In this document: one piece after another, positions 35,173 to 44,800 of the stretch
Numbering within the stretch: position 1 is the stretch's first letter
Layout of the letters: every line of letters begins with the position of its first letter
DNA from: Segetibacter sp.
GTDB lineage: Bacteria > Bacteroidota > Bacteroidia > Chitinophagales > Chitinophagaceae
Direction: 5' to 3'
Assembly: GCF_025963695.1 (NCBI RefSeq)
Contig: NZ_JAOQAH010000078.1
Coordinates: 1 to 53,972 of the forward strand
DNA length: 53,972 nucleotides
Position numbers and translations under genes: made by a program
Notes under the pieces: model-generated
The model's database searches: none
What the model was told of the DNA's origin: nothing
The model's input: the letters and a program-made list of their open reading frames with translations, nothing else

Positions 35173-35234
35173 GCGGTTTTAAAATAACAGTTGCAGATGA
35201 TCGGTTTCTATACGAGTTTTTCAAATGGGTTTAA
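35169..35234 (+). pseudogene. 21-codon frame resembling the start of a GNAT protein
   Basis: The ATG overlaps the stop of the glycosyltransferase (ATGA). The 21 residues MSGFKITVADDRFLYEFFKW end in V-TAA. This looks like the first strand and helix of GNAT acetyltransferases common in capsule loci, and then it stops. It may be a remnant or a coupling leader; with only 21 codons, chance is possible. Confidence 0.2.
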
Positions 35235-35275
35235 ATATTCAAGCAGTATAAACCTTAGTAAATATCCAATAGTTG

Positions 35276-38200
35276 ATGTCAAGTTTTAACCATAGCATTC
35301 TTAATAAAGAATTGGTTCATGCAGTTTTTGAATTAGCAGCGCAAAAATACGCTGACAATGCTGCTATAGTTTTTGGCGATCAAATGATTACTTATAAGCA
35401 ACTAAATGAACAGGCAGAAAATTTAAGTTTTTTAATATTATCCACCGCACCCGAAGTTGAAATAATTGGCGTTAGCGCATCACGAAGTATACAAACTATA
35501 ATTGCTGTAATTGCTGTATTGAAAGCAGGCAAGGCTTATTTGCCACTTGACATTGATTATCCCCGGCAAAGGCTTTCTCATATCATACAAGATGCAGATT
35601 TAAAATTTTGTGTTGCGGAGAGCAAGGAGATCGGTCTGTTTGAATCACTGAACGTTAATGCAATAGTGGTTAATGAGCGATACTCAAAGGGTGGCTCGGA
35701 ACAAAAGACCGTGCAAAGCTCAACAGCTTATGTTTTATATACTTCAGGATCGACGGGCAAGCCGAAAGGTGTTTGCATGGGTCATAAAGCTCTTGTAAAT
35801 CTCTTAAAATGGCAAGCTAAAAGTTCTTATGTAGGCGCTAACACAAAAACGCTTCAATTCGCACCATTAAGTTTTGATGTTTCTTTCCAGGAAATATTCG
35901 CAACGCTTACAACAGGCGGCACGCTCGTATTGATAGAAAATGAGCTGAGAATTGAACCGGAAGCTTTATTACAATTCATTGAAAAGGAAAAAATAAGCAG
36001 AATTTTTTTGCCGTTTGTTGCATTACAATATTTAACCGAAGCCGCAACAGTGGCCGGTCTTTTTCCCCGTTGCTTACAAGAGGTAATCACTGCAGGCGAA
36101 CAACTTAAAATTACACCGGCAGTTGAACGCTTTTTTAATCAAATACCCAATTGTTGTTTAATTAATCAATACGGTCCAACTGAGTGCCATGTAGTAACTG
36201 AATACAAATTAACAGGAGCAGCATCCACCTGGCCCAAACTCCCCCCAATAGGCAAGGCAATTGACCGCACAGAAATATTAATCCTAGATGATGACTGCCA
36301 TGAGCTTCCTGGCGGCGATATAGGAGAACTGTGTATAAGCGGAGCCAGTCTGGCAATTGGCTATTTAAATAAACCTGAGTTAACAGCTACCAGGTTTATA
36401 CAAGTTAGCAGGGCCAATGGTGAAAGTGAAAGAGCATACCGAACTGGTGATCTGGCCCGCATTTTAGAAGATGGCAACATTGAGTACCTCGGACGAAAAG
36501 ATGACCAGGTTAAAATACGCGGGGTAAGAATAGAGTTAGGCGAGATTGAAGTATTACTTAATCAATTCACCAATATTAAACAAGCAGTAGTTATTGCAGA
36601 TGAAGGGGAAGATAGCCAGAAACGTTTAGTAGCTTACCTGGTCTCTGCTGATGGTCTAAATAATACGACGGAAATAAAAGAACACCTGGCCGGGCAGCTG
36701 CCTGATTACATGATGCCGTCGGCCTTTGTCTGGCTGCAGGAGTTGCCAAAAACTACCAGTGGCAAAATTGATAGGAAAGCCTTACCCCGGCCTGCCATTA
36801 CTCGTCCTAATCTTGCTGTTCTGTATAAAGCTCCTAAGACTGATACTGAAAAACGTCTGGTTGCTGTGTGGTCTGAAGTGCTCGGCATCAATGGACTCGG
36901 TGTTAACGATAATTTTTTCGAGCTTGGCGGAAACTCTTTACTCGCTCTTAAATCAGCAACTATTCTACTTGAAAAGTTTGGCTACAAACTACCTGTTACA
37001 AAACTTTACCAGCTCGCCACCGCTGCAGCAATTGCCGATTTTCTGGATCGGGGAACGAAGACAAAAAAGGTTGAGTTTGCCACAAAACAAACACAGGAAA
37101 ATACAGATGATGATATAGCAGTAATAGGTATGGGTGTTCGTTTACCAGGCATTAATACTATTACAGAGTTTTGGGAGGTATTAAAAGAAGGAAAAGAAAC
37201 AACGACTTTTTTTACCGACGAGGAGTTATCGGCCCATATTGATCCTGCAATAAAAGCAGATAGCAGTTATGTAAAAGCAAGAGGGATTATTGATAAGATA
37301 GAAGAATTTGATGCTGCTTTTTTTGGACTTAATCCCAAAGCTGCTGCTCTGATGGATCCGCAACAGCGAGTCTTCCTGGAGATAGCATGGGAGGTATTAG
37401 AACAGGCGGGACATCTGCCCGAAAAGCATAATGGAACAACGGGGGTGTATGCCGGATCTGGAAACAATTCTTATTATATAAACAACGTCTCGTCTAACCC
37501 CGAAGCGGTTGATAAAGTAGGTGCGTTTAATGTAATGACGTTAAACGAAAAAGATTACATAGCGTCAAGAACGGCGTACGAATTAAATTTAAAAGGCCCT
37601 GCCGTCAGTGTTTACTCAGCCTGTTCTACTTCATTGCTTGCTGTTGCACAGGCGGTAGATGCTATCAGAAAGGGACATTGCTTTATTGCAATTGCAGGTG
37701 GCGCCTCAATTACTTCGCCTGTTAAAAGTGGACACCTTTACGAGGAAGGTGGTATATTAAGTAAAGACGGTCATTGCAGGCCTTTTGATAAGGATGCATC
37801 AGGAACGGTGTTTAGTGACGGTGCGGGTGTAGTCCTTTTAAAAAGCCTTGCGCATGCAAAGCGTGACGGTGATACTATTTATTCAGTAATAAAAGGTGTA
37901 GGTGTAAACAACGATGGTTCGGCAAAAAGCAGTTTTACAGCTCCTAGTGCTGAGGGCCAGGCAAGGGCCATAACAATGGCGATAAGAGACGCAGGCTTAC
38001 AACCCTCAGACATTTCGTTTATTGAAGCACATGGCACTGCTACTGGCATTGGAGACCCGATAGAAATTGAAGGCTTACACATGGCTTTTGGGGAGCAGCA
38101 GTCAAATCAGTTTTGTGCTATTGGCTCTGTTAAAAGCAATATGGGCCACCTAACAGCTGCTTCGGGCATTGCGAGTCTCATCAAAACAACCTTATCATTA

Positions 38201-41200
38201 TTTTACAAACAAATACCTCCTACTCTATTTTATAAAAAAGCGAACCCTGAGATAGATTTTGTAAATAGCCCTTTTTATGTAAATAATCAACTTGAAGAAT
38301 GGACTGCTAATGGAAAAAGAAGAGCAGGTATAAGTTCATTTGGTGTCGGTGGTACCAACGTGCACGTTATCGCGGAAGAATACGAAAATAAAAAAGTCTT
38401 TTCTGGTGCGTCAAGGCCGATGCAATTGATTACGTGGTCTGCAAAATCTCCACAAAGCGGACAAGGTTACGCTAAAAAACTTTTAGAATACTTACAGCAC
38501 AACGAACACCTAAACCTTGCAGATGTAGCTTATACGCTTCACGCTACGCGCCCTGATTTTAACCATCGCTATTTTGCCATAGTCTCAACTGGTGAAAGAG
38601 AAATAGAGATTTTACAAAAGAGTGTTGGTTCAGCAGAAGCCAATGTTGTTACTGAAAAGCCTTCAGAAGTTGTCTTCATGTTTCCCGGCCAGGGATCGCA
38701 GTATGTAAATATGGGCCGCGAGTTATATCAAAACGAATGGGTGTACAGGCAATCAATTGATGAGTGTGCCGAGTTACTACAGCCTTATCTCGGAACTGAT
38801 ATACGCCGCATCATTTTTACAGAAGATATATGTAAGGAAAATGAGACTAAAATCAATAATACCTTCTATACACAACCGGCAATATTTATTACAGAATATG
38901 CTTTAGCTAAATTATGGATGAGCTGGGGCATCGAGCCAACAATACTTTGTGGTCATAGTATTGGCGAAGTGGCTGCCGCTCACCTCGCCGGCGTTTTCAG
39001 CTTAAAGGATGCTATAAAATTTATAGCATTAAGAAGCAAAATGGTAAGCGAGCTTCCAATGGGAAAGATGCTATCAATAAGAATTGACGTTGAAAGTTTG
39101 AAAAAAATACTTCCCGAAAGTCTATCAATAGCTGCGATAAATAGTGACCATTTGATTGTGGTAGCTGGTACTGAAACAGCCATTCTACATTTTTCTGATT
39201 TTTTAACTACCTCGGAAATACCAAACAAAGTGCTTTTAACAAGTCACGCTTTTCATTCTTCAATGATGGATCCTGTCATTGAAGAATTACAAAAAGTGGT
39301 TGAAGGGTTAAGTTTATCTCGTCCTTTGAAACCCATCATGTCTACGGTTACAGGTACCTGGCTTACCGACGCACAAGCTACAGATCCAGGCTATTGGGCG
39401 AACCATGTTAGGAAAACAGTATGTTTTGGAGATGCATTAAAAAATATATTATTAGAAGACAATCCAATTTTTCTTGAAGTAGGTCCTGGTAATGTTACAA
39501 CTACGCTTGCCCGTAAGCAGGCAGCGGGAAGAAAGATAAGTGTAGTGGCAAGTCTCGGGAATAAAGGCTCCGAGTATTACTTGTTATTAAAGGCTTTGGG
39601 AAGGCTGTGGCTATATGGCTTACAGCCGAACTGGACACTGTTTTACTCAAATGAAGAGCGAAGAAAATTATTGCTTCCAACTTATGCCTTCAATAAAAAA
39701 TACTGTTGGATCGATCCTCCTATTACGCCTTCAACATCTAAGCAATTAGCAATTGAAACTTTCAGAGATGATACGCTCCCTAAAACTATGTTACCTGAAT
39801 TACCCGTGAGAAAGGCAAGTATAATTGAAAAGATAAAACTTATCATTGAAGATGCATCGGGCATTGAAATGGCCGATGATAACACAGTAATAAGTTTTTT
39901 AGAAGCGGGCCTCGACTCTTTATTACTGACCCAACTTGCCTTAACATTAAGAAAAGAATTTGGCATTCCCGTTACCTTCCGCCAATTACAGGAGGAGAGT
40001 AATACGGTAGATCTGCTAGCTGAATATATTGATAAGACTCTTTCACGTGACACCCATTCGCCACCCGTTCAGACTACAATTGAACCTTCAATTAATAGTT
40101 CTCTTTCTGCCAGAGGCGGCAATCATATCACTTTAGACGCTATTACGCAACAGTTGCAGGCACTAACAAAACAGGTCGAAATTTTACGGGGCGATCCAAA
40201 TATTTTTTCAGCAAATAATTCAACAACTCATCCAGCTGGTTTTTCGAAAAATGGCTCTTCGTACGATGCATCTGGCTTAACACATGAGGAGTTGATGGAA
40301 ATAAAAAAACCTTTTGGAGCAACTCCGCAAATCGAGCGTAAAAAAACTGATTTTACAACTACTCAGGAAAAATTTTTACAGCAATTAGTCATAAGGTATA
40401 ATCAAAAAACAAAAGGCAGTAAGACTTTTACACAGCAGAACCGCGCACACATGGCAGATCCTCGTGTGGTATCGGGGTTTTCTCCGTTAACCAAAGAAGT
40501 TGTTTACCCTATTGTTGTCGAAAAGTCAAAAGGTAGCAGGTTGTGGGATGTAGATGGAAACGAATATGTAGATGCGTTGAATGGTTTTGGCTCCAACTTA
40601 TTCGGCTATCAGCCAGACTTCCTGAAAAAAGCGATTTACGACCAGGTAGAAAAAGGCTTTGAATTAGGGCCACAACACGAGCTTGCAGGTGAAGTAAGTA
40701 AACTGATTTGTGCGTTTACTAATTTCGACAGAGCCGCTTTTTGTAACACTGGCTCTGAGGCTGTTTTAGGTGCTTTGCGAATTGCCCGTACAGTAACGGG
40801 TAGATCGTTGGTAGTGGCTTTTACAGGTTCTTACCATGGTATAAATGACGAAGTACTAATTAGAGGAACAAAAAAATTAAAATCATTTCCGGCTGCGCCG
40901 GGAATAATGCCCGAAGCTGTTCAAAACATGCTTATTCTGGATTATGGCACCGATGAAAGTATACAAATAATCAGGGAACGTGCACATGAACTGGCCGCCG
41001 TTTTAGTTGAACCTGTGCAAAGCAGGAGGCCTGAATTCAGGCCGGTAAGTTTTTTAAAACAGGTACGAGAAATAACACTGCATTCAAACACTGTTTTGAT
41101 TTTCGACGAAGTGATAACAGGTTTTAGAATGCACCCGGGAGGAGCGCAGGCTCTATTTGGTATAAAAGCCGATATAGGCACTTACGGTAAAGTAATTGGC

Positions 41201-41860
41201 GGAGGATTGCCGATTGGCGTTATCGCTGGCAGAAAGCAATTTATGGATGCACTCGACGGAGGCTATTGGGATTATAACGACAACTCCATCCCCGAAATAG
41301 GTGTAACCTATTTTGCCGGAACCTTTGTTCGGCATCCACTGGCTTTGGCCACTGCTAAAGCCTCTTTGGAGTACATGAAGGCAAAAGGACCCGAGCTTCA
41401 AAATAGGATAAGCTACAAAGCAGAGCATCTTGCTGAAAAAATAAATGCTGAACTTGAGAGCAGGCAAATGCCCATCTATATTGCCCATTTTGGTTCTTTA
41501 TGGAAAACTAAATTCAAAGAAGATGTACTGCATTCTGAGCTAATGTTTACGCTAATGCGTGAAAAAGGCGTTCATATCTGGGATAGCTTTCCTTGTTTTA
41601 TGACAGAAGCACATACAATGGATGATGTAGAATTTATTATTGACGCATTTGTAAAAAGTGCTGACGAAATGATAGCGGCGGGCTTTTATAAAGAATTGAA
41701 GGCCAGTAATCATAAAACCGTTAGAAAAAATGGATGCAATTCTTTTAATACCCTTCCAGTTCCTGGTGCTAAGCTAGGGCGGGATAAAGACGGCAACCCC
41801 GGCTGGTTCATTGCTCACCCTGAAGAACCGGGAAAGTACCTTCAGATAAAGACACATTAA
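35276..41860 (+). CDS. Hybrid NRPS-PKS with C-terminal aminotransferase (A-PCP-KS-AT-ACP-AMT)
   Basis: Start set at ATG 35276 (a TTG lies one codon earlier); 2,194 residues. Adenylation domain ~10-505, with TSGSTGKPKG near 155-165 and GKIDRKALP near 493. PCP has its phosphopantetheine serine at 554 (LGGNSL). KS ~610-1035 has Cys783 (ACSTS), His919 (EAHGTATG) and His958 (NMGHL), a complete triad. AT ~1130-1440 has Ser1228 (GHSIGE) and HAFH at 1324-1327, the malonyl-CoA type. ACP serine is at 1548 (GLDSL). A class III, glutamate-1-semialdehyde-type aminotransferase (~1740-2150) has its PLP lysine at 1972 (GTYGKVIGGGLP). There is no condensation, ketoreductase or thioesterase domain. It loads an amino acid, adds a C2 unit and converts the beta-ketone into an amine. 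Binding-pocket residues read by eye are D-V-Q-F-I-A-Q-V-V, near published proline-type codes. The next gene starts 3 bases later. Confidence 0.9.
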   Translation: MSSFNHSILNKELVHAVFELAAQKYADNAAIVFGDQMITYKQLNEQAENLSFLILSTAPEVEIIGVSASRSIQTIIAVIAVLKAGKAYLPLDIDYPRQRLSHIIQDADLKFCVAESKEIGLFESLNVNAIVVNERYSKGGSEQKTVQSSTAYVLYTSGSTGKPKGVCMGHKALVNLLKWQAKSSYVGANTKTLQFAPLSFDVSFQEIFATLTTGGTLVLIENELRIEPEALLQFIEKEKISRIFLPFVALQYLTEAATVAGLFPRCLQEVITAGEQLKITPAVERFFNQIPNCCLINQYGPTECHVVTEYKLTGAASTWPKLPPIGKAIDRTEILILDDDCHELPGGDIGELCISGASLAIGYLNKPELTATRFIQVSRANGESERAYRTGDLARILEDGNIEYLGRKDDQVKIRGVRIELGEIEVLLNQFTNIKQAVVIADEGEDSQKRLVAYLVSADGLNNTTEIKEHLAGQLPDYMMPSAFVWLQELPKTTSGKIDRKALPRPAITRPNLAVLYKAPKTDTEKRLVAVWSEVLGINGLGVNDNFFELGGNSLLALKSATILLEKFGYKLPVTKLYQLATAAAIADFLDRGTKTKKVEFATKQTQENTDDDIAVIGMGVRLPGINTITEFWEVLKEGKETTTFFTDEELSAHIDPAIKADSSYVKARGIIDKIEEFDAAFFGLNPKAAALMDPQQRVFLEIAWEVLEQAGHLPEKHNGTTGVYAGSGNNSYYINNVSSNPEAVDKVGAFNVMTLNEKDYIASRTAYELNLKGPAVSVYSACSTSLLAVAQAVDAIRKGHCFIAIAGGASITSPVKSGHLYEEGGILSKDGHCRPFDKDASGTVFSDGAGVVLLKSLAHAKRDGDTIYSVIKGVGVNNDGSAKSSFTAPSAEGQARAITMAIRDAGLQPSDISFIEAHGTATGIGDPIEIEGLHMAFGEQQSNQFCAIGSVKSNMGHLTAASGIASLIKTTLSLFYKQIPPTLFYKKANPEIDFVNSPFYVNNQLEEWTANGKRRAGISSFGVGGTNVHVIAEEYENKKVFSGASRPMQLITWSAKSPQSGQGYAKKLLEYLQHNEHLNLADVAYTLHATRPDFNHRYFAIVSTGEREIEILQKSVGSAEANVVTEKPSEVVFMFPGQGSQYVNMGRELYQNEWVYRQSIDECAELLQPYLGTDIRRIIFTEDICKENETKINNTFYTQPAIFITEYALAKLWMSWGIEPTILCGHSIGEVAAAHLAGVFSLKDAIKFIALRSKMVSELPMGKMLSIRIDVESLKKILPESLSIAAINSDHLIVVAGTETAILHFSDFLTTSEIPNKVLLTSHAFHSSMMDPVIEELQKVVEGLSLSRPLKPIMSTVTGTWLTDAQATDPGYWANHVRKTVCFGDALKNILLEDNPIFLEVGPGNVTTTLARKQAAGRKISVVASLGNKGSEYYLLLKALGRLWLYGLQPNWTLFYSNEERRKLLLPTYAFNKKYCWIDPPITPSTSKQLAIETFRDDTLPKTMLPELPVRKASIIEKIKLIIEDASGIEMADDNTVISFLEAGLDSLLLTQLALTLRKEFGIPVTFRQLQEESNTVDLLAEYIDKTLSRDTHSPPVQTTIEPSINSSLSARGGNHITLDAITQQLQALTKQVEILRGDPNIFSANNSTTHPAGFSKNGSSYDASGLTHEELMEIKKPFGATPQIERKKTDFTTTQEKFLQQLVIRYNQKTKGSKTFTQQNRAHMADPRVVSGFSPLTKEVVYPIVVEKSKGSRLWDVDGNEYVDALNGFGSNLFGYQPDFLKKAIYDQVEKGFELGPQHELAGEVSKLICAFTNFDRAAFCNTGSEAVLGALRIARTVTGRSLVVAFTGSYHGINDEVLIRGTKKLKSFPAAPGIMPEAVQNMLILDYGTDESIQIIRERAHELAAVLVEPVQSRRPEFRPVSFLKQVREITLHSNTVLIFDEVITGFRMHPGGAQALFGIKADIGTYGKVIGGGLPIGVIAGRKQFMDALDGGYWDYNDNSIPEIGVTYFAGTFVRHPLALATAKASLEYMKAKGPELQNRISYKAEHLAEKINAELESRQMPIYIAHFGSLWKTKFKEDVLHSELMFTLMREKGVHIWDSFPCFMTEAHTMDDVEFIIDAFVKSADEMIAAGFYKELKASNHKTVRKNGCNSFNTLPVPGAKLGRDKDGNPGWFIAHPEEPGKYLQIKTH

Positions 41861-41863
41861 AGT

Positions 41864-44800
41864 ATGGTTACAAGTACATCTTCATTAGAATACACAACTA
41901 TTGATTTTGATCCATTTGCCGGATTACAGATCTTAGCAGTTGCACCGGTTACAGAACCGCAGAAAGAAATATGGGTTTCATGCGTGTTAGGTGGAGATGA
42001 TGCAAGCAGAGCTTTTAACGAGTCCATTTCCTTGAACTTTACTGGTGAGTTACAAAAAGAGAAATTAGAAAGAGCATTACACGAATTAAAAGAAAGACAC
42101 GAATTACTACGCTCAGCCTTTAGTGCTGATGGTAACCATATCTTCATTTCTGAAAATCAGTATAAAGAACTGCCTTACGAAGATTTATCAAATCTTGAAC
42201 TTGAACAGCAGGAACAATTAATAGCAAACGAAGCAAGACAAGAAGTTCTATATGTTTTTGATCTGTTTAATGGGCCGTTGTTTAAAGCTAAATTATTGAA
42301 GTTATCAGGTGAGAAACATGTTCTTACACTAACAGCACATCATATTATCTGCGATGGCTGGTCGTTAAGTCTGATTATTCAGGAGCTAGGCAAATTATAT
42401 TCCGGGTATATGCAGAATATTCAAGTCGAGTTACAGTCTGCTGTGTCTTTTAATGCATACGCAAATGAGAAGCTTTTATTTTACAAAACGGAAAAGTATA
42501 AAGCAATAGAAGAATATTGGCTTAAGCAATATAAAGAAGACATTCCTACAGTAAGTCTTACTACAGATTTTCCTCGTCCGGCAATTCGCACCTATGCAAG
42601 TCAACGTTTAGATTTTAAGTTTGATGCAACGCTAACACTATCGCTTAAGCAACTGGCTAATAAAAGTGACTGCAGCTTTGTTACTACTTTAATTGCTGGT
42701 TTCGAAGTATTTCTACATCTCGTAACGGGTCACGACTCGCTTGTGCTTGGTCTGCCATCAGCTGACCAGGCAGCAACAGGACAATACAATTTGGTGGGTC
42801 ATTGTGTAAACCTTCTTCCTCTTAAAAGCCGGGTAAACAGTAAGAGTAGCTTTAAAGATTATTTAAAGCTGCGCAGAAAAGACATTCTCGATGCTTTTGA
42901 TCATCAACAATTCACTTTTGGAAGCCTGCTTAAGAAATTAAATCTATTGCGCGATGCGTCGCGGGTTGCAATGGTGCCGGTAGTGTTTAATGTAGATATG
43001 GGCATGAATGACGGAGTAAGTTTTTATGGGCTACAACACAAACTCATAAGCAATCCCAGAGCATTTGAAACTTTTGAAATCTTCTTAAATATAACCGGCT
43101 CTGAAGAGTCGCTCGTTTTCGAATGGTCATTTAATACCTATTTATTTCAAGCTCAAACGATCAACAATATGATGGAAGGTTTTAAAAATATTTTGAAATC
43201 AGTAATTGACAATCCATCAATTGCAATCGAAGACATTTCTCTTGACAATAAAATAGATTTAAGTGTCAAACGTAATCAGCGAGATGCTGCAACGGTTTTT
43301 TATCCCCGCGACAAATCTGTCTCAAGGCTAATTAGTGAGACGGCTGAAAAGTTTCCAATTAAAACTGCACTGGTTTTCGCAGACAGAAAAATAAGTTATA
43401 AGGAGTTAAACAGAAAATCGAACCAATTTGCTAACTATCTCATCAGTGAAGGAATAAAGGCAGGAGACATAGTTGGGGTGGCTCTGGAAAGGTCTCCCGA
43501 AATGCTTATTACATTGCTTGCTGTAATGAAAACCGGTGCTGCTTTTGTTCCTTTAGATGTGCTGTATCCCACTGATAGGATCCAATATATGTTAGATGAT
43601 ACCTCTGCCCGTTGTATTATAGTCAACAAAAGGCATAAGGGAAAATATAACTCGCCTGAAGTGTTTATCGAAGACGTTTTACCTGAATTAGCTTCTTTCT
43701 CAAAAGGCGATCCGGCGACAAAAGTTTGCGGTAATGCCCTTGCTTACGTTCTTTATACATCGGGGTCTACCGGCAGGCCCAAGGGAGTGCTCATCAAACA
43801 CAGGAATTTAGTAAATATGCTGTGCAGCCTTTTAAAAATGCCTGGAATAACCCAAAGGGATGTGTTACTTGCAGTAACCACTATTTCTTTTGATATAGCG
43901 TATGTTGAATTGTTTTTGCCTTTATTAGTGGGTGCAACTATCGTGTTAGCAGATGCAAACGTGGCACGAAACGGCCGCGAAATTTTACAAGTTGTAAAAG
44001 ATCAACAAATAACTGTCATGCAGGCAACGCCAGCCACCTATAAAATGATGCTTGCAGCAGGCTGGGAACAACCTTTGCCAATAAAAATTCTTTGCGGTGG
44101 CGAGCCAATGTCTAAAGATTTAGCAGATAAATTATTGACAAGATGTGGTTCTTTATATAACATGTACGGCCCAACCGAAACTACCGTTTATTCTACAGGC
44201 AAGCAGATCCTTCCCGGCGATGAAATTATTTCTATTGGTTCCCCCATCAACAATACACAGGTATACATTTTAGATGAAAAGCTGAATGCTGTACCGCATG
44301 GTGCTACGGGAGAAATATATATTTCAGGCGATGGGGTTGCGGGTGGATATATAAACTTGCCGGAATTAACAGAAGAAAAATTCATTAAAAATCCTTTTGG
44401 AATAGCTGAAGGAAAAATGTATAAAACAGGCGACCTCGGCAAATTTTTAATCAACGGAGAAATACAATGCCTGGGCCGGATAGACAGGCAAATAAAACTA
44501 CGGGGCTTTCGAATAGAGCCGGGAGAAATTGAAAAAGTTATTATAAAGTATGGCCTTTTTAACGAAGCCCTCGTAATGGCCCAGCAGGATGAAAGGTTAC
44601 ATCAAACCCTCGTGGCTTATGTGGTGTTTAAAAACACTTCAGCCAAGAATAACTTTTCAAAAATAGTTGCAAAACTAAAACAACAATTGAAATTGGAATT
44701 GCCTGCTTACATGATTCCTGACGATTTTATTGGCCTTTCACAATTACCGCTTTTGCCTAATGGCAAAATTGATTATAAGGCAATTCCGAAAGTACACCGA

